From an uncultured Collinsella sp. (GTDB taxonomy: Bacteria > Actinomycetota > Coriobacteriia > Coriobacteriales > Coriobacteriaceae): a stretch of DNA of 58,907 nt. Positions 49,922 to 58,871 of the stretch are shown here, in pieces (positions within the stretch are counted from its first letter, which is position 1; each line of letters opens with the position of its first letter). The stretch covers positions 1 through 58,907 of the forward strand of contig CAAEOE010000029.1 of the NCBI GenBank assembly GCA_900757505.1, given 5' to 3'. The notes beneath the pieces were generated by a model, which was given only the letters and a program-made list of their open reading frames with translations, had not been told where the DNA came from and did no database searches. Position numbers and translations under genes: made by a program.

Positions 49922-50866
49922 TTAGTTGCCCGATGTCGTGCCTTGGCTCGAGCTGTCGGATGCCGTGCCGGATGCGGTTCCGCTCGAGCTGTTTGTGTTG
50001 CTGTTGTCGGTTGAGCCCGTGCCCGATGCATTGCCGCTCGTCTGGTCACCCGTGCTCTGCTGAGAGCCGTCGGTCGTTTGGCTGGAGTCGGTCGTTCCGG
50101 ATTGTGTGCCGCCGCTGTTCGAAGAGGAATCGGTGCCTTGCGACTGATCAGGGGTGGTCGAGGAAGAATCGGTGGGTGCGGAGTTGGCCTGTGAGTCGTT
50201 CTGCTGGCTTTGCGATTGGCCGGCGCTGTCCGCGTCTTGCTCGGTCGTGCGCGACGAAAGGATTGGCTCGGGGCGCTCGCCCAGACCCTCACCGGCGGTG
50301 GTTATAAGGATGGCGCCGGCGCAGGCGATAACCGCGACGATGGCGATGGCGATCGAGAAGATGATGACCTTCTTTTGCGTCTGGCTGCGCTCTTCCGCCG
50401 CCTTGGCGCGCAGGCTGTTGGGGGCGACGCGCGCCGTGGTCGCGCGTCCCGCGACCTGACGCATCTCCTGCGTAGTCGCGGCGCCGCCCAGGTGCTCCTC
50501 GGCATTAAGCTCAACGGGCTCATAGGCGCCGGCGGGGTAGTCGACGGCGGCGTGCGTACCTTTGAGGGCTTCGGCGCTGGCAGAGATAAAGTGGCGGTAG
50601 ACCTGCGAGGACACAACGGTGATGACCGAGCTCACGGCGGCACCAATTACTGAACCAGCGATACCAATCTTGGAGGCAAGCGCCACGCTCGTGGCGGCAG
50701 CTGCGGCGCCGGCGATGATCTGGGGAATGGAAATGTCATCGAACAGGCCCTTTTTGGGCGCGATGGCCATGGTCTGTCCGATGGAATGGTTCTCGTGCAC
50801 GCCGTTGTTGAGCGATGCCGGCGTCATGACGCGCGTGCGCGGCGCGTCGGTGTACTTGGTTGTCAT
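49922..50866 (-). CDS. Membrane protein with long Ser/Thr/Gln/Asn-rich tail
   Basis: 314 residues. Hydrophobic segments at about 48-70 and 72-90 (IIAGAAAAATSVALASKIG) and a strong helix at about 168-192 (VIIFSIAIAIVAVIACAG). The last ~115 residues are a low-complexity run of Ser, Thr, Gly, Gln, Asp and Asn, probably outside the cell as a stalk or spacer. No family recognised. The divergent start faces the accessory cluster at 51-55 kb. Confidence 0.6.
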   Translation of the reverse strand: MTTKYTDAPRTRVMTPASLNNGVHENHSIGQTMAIAPKKGLFDDISIPQIIAGAAAAATSVALASKIGIAGSVIGAAVSSVITVVSSQVYRHFISASAEALKGTHAAVDYPAGAYEPVELNAEEHLGGAATTQEMRQVAGRATTARVAPNSLRAKAAEERSQTQKKVIIFSIAIAIVAVIACAGAILITTAGEGLGERPEPILSSRTTEQDADSAGQSQSQQNDSQANSAPTDSSSTTPDQSQGTDSSSNSGGTQSGTTDSSQTTDGSQQSTGDQTSGNASGTGSTDNSNTNSSSGTASGTASDSSSQGTTSGN

Positions 50867-51040
50867 ACGGGGTCCTCCCGGTGTAAATCTGCTTCGTTTC
50901 GTGTAGCCATCAGGGTACCCACCAGATGTGAATCATACGTGACATTTAACAGATACCATCAACTCATCAAGGGGGCCTGCTGTCTTTGGTGCAATAGCTT
51001 GATGCTAAACTGGATTTATGTTTGCGAGGTGGTTTACGTG

Positions 51041-51259
51041 ATGTACCCGTATATGACATTCGAAGATGGAACCGAGGTCATTCATTCTGACCTGATTACA
51101 GATGGCGATATTGAAAAGGTTATCGTGCATTTTGAGCGACCGACGGCAGAGGGCTTCGACTCCGCTCGTTGTGAGTTGCCTTCCTGTTCGTGGACTGACT
51201 GGGAAGGGCATTTTACTCAGAGTGAAAAACGAGCTTTCGAAGAGTGTCTGAGCAAATAA
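51041..51259 (+). CDS. Small conserved-type protein, 72 residues
   Basis: MYPYMTFEDGTEVIHS opens it; EKVIVHFERPTAEGFDSARC is the central part. From memory, proteins of this look occur in many Firmicutes and Actinobacteria near conjugative elements, with no known role. It ends earlier than such relatives would. GAGGTGG lies about ten bases before ATG 51041. Confidence 0.6.
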   Translation: MYPYMTFEDGTEVIHSDLITDGDIEKVIVHFERPTAEGFDSARCELPSCSWTDWEGHFTQSEKRAFEECLSK

Positions 51260-51359
51260 TTTAGATTAGTTCGAGTTTAGTTCGAATAAAGAAGCTGAAT
51301 GCGATGACCTAAAGCGTATGCATTTTTAGTATTAGATGCGTATGAAATGGAGGATGTGA

Positions 51360-51641
51360 ATGGATGAGCTAATAGACTTTAAAAAACGATTTCTCAAGAA
51401 TGGCGAGCTGGTTTCAATTCCAAAAAAGGAAAGCTATAAAAGAATCATGCTGCTATGGGCCGTCTCTTTCTTTGAATTAAATACAAGTTATACGGAGCTT
51501 CAGGTTAATCGTGTGCTGTCACAGCTCTATCCTGATTATGCCGTGTTGAGGCGGTACTTGGTTGATTATGGATTCCTATTAAGGGATGAACGAGGCCTGA
51601 AATACGAGGTTAATCGTGATGTTCACGGTATTGAGAGCTAG
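51360..51641 (+). CDS. DUF2087 protein, probable DNA-binding regulator
   Basis: 93 residues. The DUF2087 core is clear: KNGELVSIPKKESYKRIM, SYTELQVNRVLSQLYPDYAV, LRRYLVDYGFLLRDERG. The domain is usually found in small transcriptional regulators. GGAGG precedes ATG 51360. It overlaps the MFS gene and starts the AT-rich cluster of three genes, which it may control. Confidence 0.85.
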   Translation: MDELIDFKKRFLKNGELVSIPKKESYKRIMLLWAVSFFELNTSYTELQVNRVLSQLYPDYAVLRRYLVDYGFLLRDERGLKYEVNRDVHGIES

Positions 51642-52803
51642 CCGTCCGGTTCGGGTCCTATATATTGCTAGAGGGATAAGCGAAATAGGCAATTGGTGTG
51701 CGAATATTGCTTTGCCAATGCTGATTTACGAGGTAACTCACGATGTTTCTGCAACTGCTTTGATGGTCTGCTGCAGATTTGCCCCCTCTCTGTTTTCAGT
51801 TGCGCTCGCGCAGCTGCCTCAGAAGATGGGTATCGGGACACTGCAGGCCATGAGATTGGCAGACTTAATTCGCGCGGGATTATTCGTTTGCTATATTTTT
51901 GTTGATAGTAAATGGAGTATGTTTGCTATTACGTGCGCGGTATCGCTTTGCCGAACGGTAGAAATGCCCTGCTTTTACTCGTTGTTAAGAGCCAATACGA
52001 ATAGTATCAATCGCGACGTAATTAATAATTCGTTTGGGTTCCTGCAGAATTTGATGATGGTTCTGGGGCCAGTTGCCGGCGGTTTTGTTGTCGCTCAATT
52101 TGGGGCGGAGGCTGTTCTTGCATTAGACGCGCTTTCTTTTGCCGCGTCGTTCTGGTTGCTGCGAGATGTTCCGTCGGTTATCGAGGTTAATGATAAAGAG
52201 GGAATAAGCAAAAATGAAAAAAACAGGACTGCATTTAGTGATCTTAGCGCGAAGCACTTGGCAATTGGTTTCCTATTAATCGATATTTCTAGTGGCGTGG
52301 CATTCGGCTCTCTGAATTCTCTTTTGCCAGCTATAGCGCAATTGCAATTTGACTCGTCATCGATACAATACGGATTCCTTCAGAGTAGTCTTACAATCGG
52401 ACTGTTGTTCGGAAATACAATATATGGTCGTTTAATCAGTGGTTCCGATTGCGTTAAATCATATTGTTTTGTGACGTATCTTGCGCTCGGTGCGTATCTG
52501 GCGTTTGGCTATCGCTATGCGTCTGGGATATCGTTTATTTTCCTTTTTATCGTCGGTGCCGGAAACGCCATTCAAGATGTGCTTCTCATAACATCGCTGC
52601 AGGATTTGGCGAGAGACGGATCTGAATCGATAAGCCTGTTTTCAATTAGGGAGTCTTTGCAATCGGTTGCTGTTGTTATTTCAACACTTCTTGTTTCGCT
52701 GTTCACGAGCATCGCGATGTTCTCAATTCTCGTTACAGGACTTGGTGTATTTTCAATTATGATGGTAGTTGTGTTTCAATTGAATTATTTGCGAAAGATG
52801 TGA
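51619..52803 (+). CDS. MFS transporter, probable exporter
   Basis: 394 residues with about 12 transmembrane helices. VLYIARGISEIGNWCANIAL and the loop NSFGFLQNLMMVLGPVAGGF are typical of MFS drug or peptide exporters of the MFS_3 type. It overlaps the DUF2087 gene by 23 bases and is followed 7 bases later by the B12-radical SAM gene. It probably exports the product of that enzyme or protects against it. GTG 51616 is an alternative start. Confidence 0.85.
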   Translation: MFTVLRASRPVRVLYIARGISEIGNWCANIALPMLIYEVTHDVSATALMVCCRFAPSLFSVALAQLPQKMGIGTLQAMRLADLIRAGLFVCYIFVDSKWSMFAITCAVSLCRTVEMPCFYSLLRANTNSINRDVINNSFGFLQNLMMVLGPVAGGFVVAQFGAEAVLALDALSFAASFWLLRDVPSVIEVNDKEGISKNEKNRTAFSDLSAKHLAIGFLLIDISSGVAFGSLNSLLPAIAQLQFDSSSIQYGFLQSSLTIGLLFGNTIYGRLISGSDCVKSYCFVTYLALGAYLAFGYRYASGISFIFLFIVGAGNAIQDVLLITSLQDLARDGSESISLFSIRESLQSVAVVISTLLVSLFTSIAMFSILVTGLGVFSIMMVVVFQLNYLRKM

Positions 52804-52810
52804 CGTTGAT

Positions 52811-55060
52811 ATGCCTAAAACGCTTTTAGTATTTCCCCCAGGATGGAGTCCAGTGGGGCCGTATCTTGCCTTGCCTGTTTTGAAGTCATATCTTCAAGAG
52901 GTTGAACAATACAAAGTTGACATTGTTGACTTAAACGTGGAATTTTACGATGACCTCCTATCTTTTAGACATGTCGAAGAGTGCTGTAAAAGGTATCGGG
53001 AATCAAAGGATTCGTTTAGTTCGAATGTTCAATTAACAATCGAGTTGATACAAAAGTCGGCACTTAATGTTGACGAGGCAAAAGATATTTTCAGATCGAA
53101 GAGATACTTTAATCTAAAAGAAAGACAATATGCTGAAAACATTTTTAGAAATGCACTCTATATCATAAATCACGTCTCATATGGAGTTAAATACACGTTC
53201 AACTCCATAGATCTGCCCTATGATTATTATTCGACACCAGAAATAATGAAATCGCTTGCGGATACCTTGCATAATCCGTTTATTTCCTTCTATGAAACTG
53301 CCTTTCTTAAGCGTATTCAGAGGGAATAATTCGAGTTTATTGGGATTTCGGTGAGCGGCTGTTTCCAATTGATTTCTGCAGTTACGTTAGCGAAACTGAT
53401 TAAGGAAGAATGTCCATCTGTTAAACACGTCTCATTGGGCGGCAATTACATTACTCGTTTAGCAGATGACTGCATGAAAGAATGGCATCCCTTTTTTGAA
53501 TACATTGATTCGATAATGATGTATGACGGCGAAGAGCCGCTTGCACGTCTTCTTGAGGCTCTTGACTCTGGTGATGACAATCTCGACTGTGTTCCAAACC
53601 TTTGCCATGCTAAAGGTGGAAAGATATATAAAAACCATCGGATTGAGCAAACATTTATCAACGATACAGTTCCCGATTTCGATGGCTTCGCCCTTTCTAA
53701 ATACTTCATGCCTGAGTTAATATTGCCGGTTTATTCCTCTAGGCAGTGTTTTAATCATTGCGCCTTCTGCACCATTCCCGGTGCCACCGGTGGTTGTTAC
53801 CGAAAGATGCCTATATCGAGAGTATTTGAAATAATGTGTCGGTTAAATGAAAAATACGGCACGAGAGTTTTCTCTTTTGTGGATGAAACATTCGAAGGCA
53901 AAAGAATGGAGCAACTCGCGGATGAAATAAACGCATCGGGAAAAACGTTTTTCTGGCATGGAGAAACGAGGTTCTCTCCAACCCTAAGTACAGAAGTTTT
54001 TAACAAGATATTCCAAAGTGGATGTAGGCAGATTCAGTTTGGCCTCGAGTCATACAACCAAAGAGTTCTTGATCTAATGAAGAAGAACACGAGAGTTGAT
54101 TGGATTGATCGCAATGTCCATGATTGTCTCAATGCGGGTATTCCTGTTCATCTATTTTTTATGATTGGCTTTCCGACCGAAACTAAAGAAGAGGCTCTGA
54201 ACACCTTAGCTTATACAGAGAATGTTTTGAATTATTCAAAACAGGTATGTGGTGTTCCATATTCCACGAGAGGATTTACGAATTTTGGTCTCGTTATGGG
54301 GTCGGATGTTTGGAATCATCCCGATAAGTATGGTGTCTCTGTAATGCCGAAGTCCCAATATGAGGATTTGCGCCTCGAAGTGGATTATGTTTCAGGCACT
54401 GGTTTAACTTTAAATGAAGCAAAATCCTTATCTGATGAGCATCATATTGATTTTTATATGCAAGAGGTCATAAACGGTAGCGACACAATTGACTTGCCCC
54501 AGCGGCTTCATATTTCAGAGGTGACCTGGATCCTAGATTCTATTCACGCTGTCAGGTATAAGGGACATTTGACCAAAGTAAAGCGACGGCTAACTAGTCT
54601 AAATCCAGCTGATCGAATCTGGCTGGATTCCAAGACCTCTGTCGTGCTCGTTGAGCCATTTGCCTACTTCTATAATTCTGAATACCATCATGTCTATGCT
54701 GTTTCCCAGTTGGTATACCTTAAGTTGGCCCGTTTATTGGAGGCCGATTGTAGCATTTCTCTTATTCTTGATCAGGGCGACCTCGAGCTGACAAGGGCGA
54801 TAGAAGAACTGTTGCATTATGGATTGCTGAATACAAATATCGATGCCGATTATGTAATGCACGATAACGGTTTTCAATTGGTTAAAAGTTCGTTTGTTAA
54901 AGAAGTCGGACGCTCAAAAGAGGGGTTAAGAGTACTGCTGAGTTGTGCCACCCATAGAATGTGTGCGGTTAATGATTTTTCGTTCGCTTTGCTTTCGTTG
55001 TTTGAAAAGCCGATTACTAAGAACGAGGTGCGCGACATTTTGAAAAAAGAGGGAGGTTGA
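52811..55060 (+). pseudogene. B12-binding radical SAM enzyme split by in-frame TAA
   Basis: One 749-codon frame broken by TAA at 53327-53329. Before it: the B12 domain start LLVFPPGWSPVGPYLALPVL and VDLNVEFYDDLL. After it the same frame reads FEFIGISVSGCFQLISAVTL, the expected continuation, then VSLGG. The radical SAM cluster CFNHCAFC is intact, with FVDETFEGKRM and QFGLESYNQRVL. The C-terminal ~130 residues look like a small winged-helix domain. As written, only the second part (from ~53351) could be made and it lacks half the B12 domain. The reaction is unknown; related enzymes methylate or rearrange unactivated carbons. Confidence 0.8.
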
Positions 55061-55234
55061 TTTTCAATCTCAACGCAACAGCCTGAACGGGTCCCGCGTT
55101 TCCGCAGCTAGCGCAACGCGGGAATAGCTCCCGGCACCTGGCCGTCGCATCGTCTCCGCAGGTGGAGAGGCTATGGAGGCCGGTGCCCCCATGCCGCCGC
55201 CGCATGCTCCGCCAGCCCGCCGCGCAGCCGTTCC
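55061..55234. other. GC-rich flank between the radical SAM gene and the IS30 end
   Basis: About 170 bases with no gene. Base composition changes sharply from the AT-rich gene to GC-rich sequence near 55070. CTCAACGCAAC at 55071 resembles the inner part of the IS30 end (CTCAGCGCAAC), so the true element boundary might be there instead of 55235. A small stem TCTCC/GGAGA lies at 55153-55170. Confidence 0.4.
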
Positions 55235-55279
55235 GGACTCAGCGCAACGGGCCCTCCGGCCCATGTCCCGGCCCGCCGC

Positions 55280-55596
55280 CTATCCCGCCAGCGGCCCCTC
55301 GCCCCTCGCGGCCCTGGCCCTGTCGATGCAGCCGGGCGTGAGGTCGAGCTCGCCGGGCGTCAGCTCCTCTATCCCGAACGCGTCCATGAGGGCGGAGGCG
55401 TCCTCCCCGAGGGCCATCCGCAGCACGCGCGCCGGCGTCAGGAACCCGAGCGCCCCCCTCGGCTCGGAGTTCACCTGCGACATGAGCAGCGCGCAGTCCG
55501 CCGCCGTCAGCCGGTCGAACCTGGCCCCGGCGCCCTTGGGCAGCAGCTTCCTGATCTCCACGTGGTTCTTCTCGCACGCGCCCTTCTGCTGGCTCT
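55280..55596 (-). pseudogene. IS30 transposase, C-terminal part
   Basis: Reads SQQKGACEKNHVEIRKLLPK onward, with the catalytic Glu of the DDE triad in CEKNHVE, to a TGA near 55280. It has no start of its own. It joins in frame to the part at 57853-58803 when the IS21 element and one GCTCT copy are removed. Confidence 0.88.
55592..55596. repeat. IS21 target-site duplication, left copy
   Basis: GCTCT directly before the IS21 end TGTTAGCG; the second copy is at 57853-57857. Confidence 0.85.
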
Positions 55597-55697
55597 TGTT
55601 AGCGTCAATCTATTTTTCACCAGTTTCGCTAAACAGGCGCGCCGTTCGCGCAAAGGCGGTTTCACCGGTTGCGCTAACGTATTTTCACCGATTCCGG

Positions 55698-56471
55698 TCA
55701 CGGCTTGACGGGCCCGTCCCTCGGCAGGTCCTTCAGCCTGTAGGACCTGCCGGTTATCTTGACCAGGTGGCAGTGGTGGCACACCCTGTCCGCGATCGCG
55801 CTCGCCGCCACGTCGTCCCCGAACACCCTGCCCCAGCCGCTGATCCCCACGTTGGTGGTGATGATCGTCGAGCGCTGCTCGTAGCGCGTCGATATCAGCT
55901 GGAACAGCAGGTCCGCGCCCGCGCTGCCGACGTCGAGGTAGCCGAGCTCGTCGATGATCAGCAGCCTCGAGTGGGCGTAGTACTTGAGCCTCTTCTTGAG
56001 GATGCCACGCGACGAGGCGTCCTCCAGGTCCTCGACGAGCCGGGCGCAGTCCACGAACCTGACCTCGCGCCCCGCCCTGACGGCCTCGATGCCCAGCGCG
56101 ACGGCGAGGTGCGTCTTGCCCACGCCGGGGCTCCCCACGAGCAGGACGTTCTCGGCCCGCTCGACGAACCTCAGGGTCGCGAGCTCCTCGATCTCTGCGC
56201 GCGGGACCGACGGCTGGAAGTCCCAGTCGAAGTCCGCCAGCCCCTTGACGTAGGGGAACCCCGACGAACGTATGCGCTGGCTGGTGATCCTGACCTCCCG
56301 GGCGGCGACCTCGACGCGCGTCATCTCCTCGAGGGCGGAGGCGAAGCCCCGCTCGCCCGCGGCGACCATCCTCACGTAGTCGGGCAGGGACGCCGCCATC
56401 TCGTGCAGCCCGAGCGCGGAGAGGTTCGCCTGCGCCCTGATCGAGGGGCTGCCCTCCGCGACGGCGCCCAT
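55698..56471 (-). CDS. istB: IS21 helper ATPase IstB
   Basis: 257 residues. AAA+ ATPase that assists IstA in target choice. Walker A VGSPGVGKTHLAVALG, Walker B RLLIIDELGYLDVG, sensor IITTNVGISGWGRVFGDD and an Arg-finger-like ASAIADRVCHHC segment. ATG 56471 overlaps the istA stop by one base (TGATG), the usual istA-istB coupling. Confidence 0.93.
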   Translation of the reverse strand: MGAVAEGSPSIRAQANLSALGLHEMAASLPDYVRMVAAGERGFASALEEMTRVEVAAREVRITSQRIRSSGFPYVKGLADFDWDFQPSVPRAEIEELATLRFVERAENVLLVGSPGVGKTHLAVALGIEAVRAGREVRFVDCARLVEDLEDASSRGILKKRLKYYAHSRLLIIDELGYLDVGSAGADLLFQLISTRYEQRSTIITTNVGISGWGRVFGDDVAASAIADRVCHHCHLVKITGRSYRLKDLPRDGPVKP

Positions 56472-57703
56472 CACGCCCCTCCGAGCGAGTCGAGCAGCGC
56501 GAGGTTGGCGCGCGCGGCCTCGGCGATGTCCGCGTCGGCCAGGCCCCGCTTCCCCTCGAGGGCCTGCCCATAGTGGTCGGGGTCGTAGTTGATGGGCCTC
56601 GACGGCCCGGACGCGGCGTCGTGGACGGCGACCTCCTCGCCGGCCATCCTCACAACGACCTGGCCGCCGGGCATCGCTATGACGCTCACGCGCCGGCCGA
56701 TGCAGCGCCTGGGCGCGGACCACTCCCTGCCGGCGGCCCTGACGAGCATGGTCGGCGGGACGGTCTGGACGCTCACGTCGCCCACCATCGACTCGAGGAG
56801 CCGGAGGTTCCCGATGGGCCGCAGGCTCTCCTTCTCCCGCATGAACAGCGCGTCGGGCGGCAGGCCGGTGGTGCGGTTCGGCTCCGAGTTGGCCTGGGCC
56901 TCGACCCGGGCCACCGCCTCGGCGAGGCCGCCCCACCCGGTGAACTCGCCGCCGTAGGCGAGCAGGCGGTTCAGGAAGCGGTTGGCCGACTCGTCCTTGC
57001 CCTTGGTCTGCGGCGAGCGCGGCGCGCAGAGCCTGAGCTCGAAGCCGGCCTCCCGCGCGAACCGCCACGCCCTCTCCTGCCTGGTCCTCCTGCGGCCCGA
57101 GACGGTCACCAGGCACGACATGTTGTCCGTGATGCACTCCTCCGGGACGCCGCCGAGGCGGGTGAAGGTGGCGAGCAGGCAGGACAGCAGGTCGTCGAGC
57201 GTGCGGCTCCTGACCGGTATGAAGCGGTGCTTCCGGGAGTAGCCGAGCGTCGCGGTGAACACGCTGAACTCGAAGACCTCGCCCTCCGAGTCGACGAGCC
57301 TCATGCCCTCCTTCCAGTCGAACTGCAGCTGCCTGCCCGGGGGCGTCTCGAACCGCGGGTGCGGCTCGCGGCCGCCCGCGCCCCCGAAGGGCACGTCGCG
57401 GGCCCGGCACCACGCGGTGAAGGCGCCGTACCCGGGCAGCCCCTCCCCGCGGCCCTCGCGCAGGAACGCGTAGACTGCCATCTTGGTCATCCCGGGCAGC
57501 TGGGCCTTCGCGCGGATCACCTCCTCGAGCGGGTCGAAGGCGCTGCCCCTCGCGGACCTCCCGTCGGCGGCGGACTCGCCCTCCCGCCAGTACTTGGCGA
57601 CCGTGTGCCGGTCCATGCCGTGCCTCCTCGCGATCTCGCTGAAGTTCGGCTTCGCGCCGGACCCCCTGTAGACGTTCAGCTCTCCCATTACGTTTCGCTC
57701 CAT
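56471..57703 (-). CDS. istA: IS21 transposase IstA
   Basis: 410 residues. N-terminal helix-turn-helix (FSEIARRHGMDRHTVAKYW), then a DDE core: Asp in LQFDWKEG, Asp in CITDNMSC and Glu in KGKDESANRF. GREWSAPRRCIGRRVSVIA is the C-terminal Mu-type beta region. GGAGGAGCGGGAT precedes ATG 57703. All catalytic residues are present, so the element may still be active. Confidence 0.93.
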   Translation of the reverse strand: MERNVMGELNVYRGSGAKPNFSEIARRHGMDRHTVAKYWREGESAADGRSARGSAFDPLEEVIRAKAQLPGMTKMAVYAFLREGRGEGLPGYGAFTAWCRARDVPFGGAGGREPHPRFETPPGRQLQFDWKEGMRLVDSEGEVFEFSVFTATLGYSRKHRFIPVRSRTLDDLLSCLLATFTRLGGVPEECITDNMSCLVTVSGRRRTRQERAWRFAREAGFELRLCAPRSPQTKGKDESANRFLNRLLAYGGEFTGWGGLAEAVARVEAQANSEPNRTTGLPPDALFMREKESLRPIGNLRLLESMVGDVSVQTVPPTMLVRAAGREWSAPRRCIGRRVSVIAMPGGQVVVRMAGEEVAVHDAASGPSRPINYDPDHYGQALEGKRGLADADIAEAARANLALLDSLGGA

Positions 57704-57746
57704 ATCCCGCTCCTCCCGGGTCGGATACCCGATCGGAGCATAGTTC

Positions 57747-57812
57747 CGTTAGCGCAGTTGGTGAAAGTACGTTAGCGGGGTCGGCGAAAGCGCGTTAGCG
57801 CATTCGGCGAGA
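57747..57812. repeat. Three 20-bp repeats inside the IS21 right end
   Basis: CGTTAGCGCAGTTGGTGAAA (57747), a variant at 57770 and another at 57793, each 23 bases apart. They match the left-end repeats in inverse orientation. Confidence 0.75.
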
Positions 57813-57852
57813 TGCGTTTGCGAAAGTGGTCAATTTTAGATTAGCGCTAACA

Positions 57853-58803
57853 GCTCTGCCGGGGGTCGCAGTAGAAGAGCCTGGTCTCGCCGTCCCGCTC
57901 GCCGATCAGCGCCGCGATGGCGCCCTCGTCGGCGAACTCGCTCCCGTTGTCGGTGAGCACGGCGCCGAAGGCGCGCCTCGCGCCGTCCTCGCCGAGGACC
58001 CCGCGCAGGGAGGAGAGCGCCGCCAGGACCGAGGCGCACGTGCCGTCCGGCAGCGGCAGGGCCAGCTGGAAGCGGCTCGGGCGGTGCAGGAGCGTGAGGA
58101 GCCTGGCGGAGTCGCCCCTGGAGCCCTCGACGGTGTCCATCTCCCAGGCCGCGGCGCAGGCGTCCTCGCCGAGCGCGAGGAACGACGCGTGCGACCTGCG
58201 CGCCGAGTGGGACGTCGCCCTCCCCGGGGCCCGGCGCGACCTCGGCCTGTAGCCGACCTTGCGCCTGAGCTCCATGTTCGTCATGCCGTCGTAGCCGGCG
58301 TCCACCCACCTGTAGACGGTGGAGGCGCTGAGCCCGGGGGTCGTCGCCGCTATCTGCTGCGGGGAGAGCCCGCGCGCGAGCCCGTCCCTGATGGCCGCGA
58401 GCTTGGCGGCGGCGCTCTCCTCGGTCTCGTCGATCCCGGACCTGCTCGCCGAGAGCTCGGCGTCGGCCGCCTCCTGCGCCCTTCTGGCGCTGTAGAACAC
58501 CCTGGGCCTCCTCGAGCAGCCGTAGCCCCTCCTGTGCGAGCAGCCGTTGCAGCACCTCGGCCACGCGGAGAGCCTGGGGCAGGCCCCCGAGAGGTCCGCG
58601 GGCGCGGGCTCGCCGTAGCGCGAGCGCGGCGCGGTGACGTAGCGGTGCGCCGCAACCTCCCTGGTCACGGTCGAGGGCGACCTGCCGAGCTCCGCGGCGA
58701 TCTCGCGGGCGCTGCGGTTGCGGTCGAGCATCCTCTCGACCGTGTTCCTCTCGTGCCTCGTGAGCCTCCCGTACGACCTTCCGGACGGCTTGGGTCTGGA
58801 CAT
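57853..58803 (-). pseudogene. IS30 transposase, N-terminal part
   Basis: Starts at ATG 58803 after GGAGGGAGG. Contains LTRHERNTVERMLDRNRSAR and a helix-turn-helix, AREIAAELGRSPSTVTREV, a Cys-rich middle (CCNGCSHRRGYGC), then MDTVEGSRGDS (first Asp) and VLTDNGSEFADE (second Asp). It ends at CDPRQS, where the IS21 element enters. In the present sequence a Cys and stop follow within the IS21 end. Confidence 0.88.
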
Positions 58804-58871
58804 GCCGGCCTCCCTCCATCGCGGGCCGGGGGATTCCGGCCCCTCTGGGGTTGCCTACCCGGATTCGCGCC

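Larger units (their letters stand above)
55597..57852 (-). mobile_element. IS21-family insertion element, 2256 bp
   Basis: The left end is TGTTAGCGTCAATCTA and the right end is the inverse of TGTTAGCGCTAATCTA, with the TG..CA ends of IS21. It contains istA and istB on the minus strand. Internal repeats with core CGTTAGCG..CGGTGAAA occur at 55615-55632 and 55660-55679 on the left, and at 57747, 57770 and 57793 on the right with a 23-base period; these are likely transposase-binding sites. Flanked by GCTCT. Confidence 0.92.

Noticed and set aside
51041..51259. The 72-residue protein as precursor peptide for the radical SAM enzyme
   Set aside because: It looks like a folded small protein with no leader/core layout and lies 100 bases before the cluster's first gene. 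I cannot support a precursor role.
56573..57775. 400-codon open frame on the plus strand opposite istA
   Set aside because: Very GC-rich sequence leaves few stops in any frame. istA has clear DDE motifs and the antisense frame has none.
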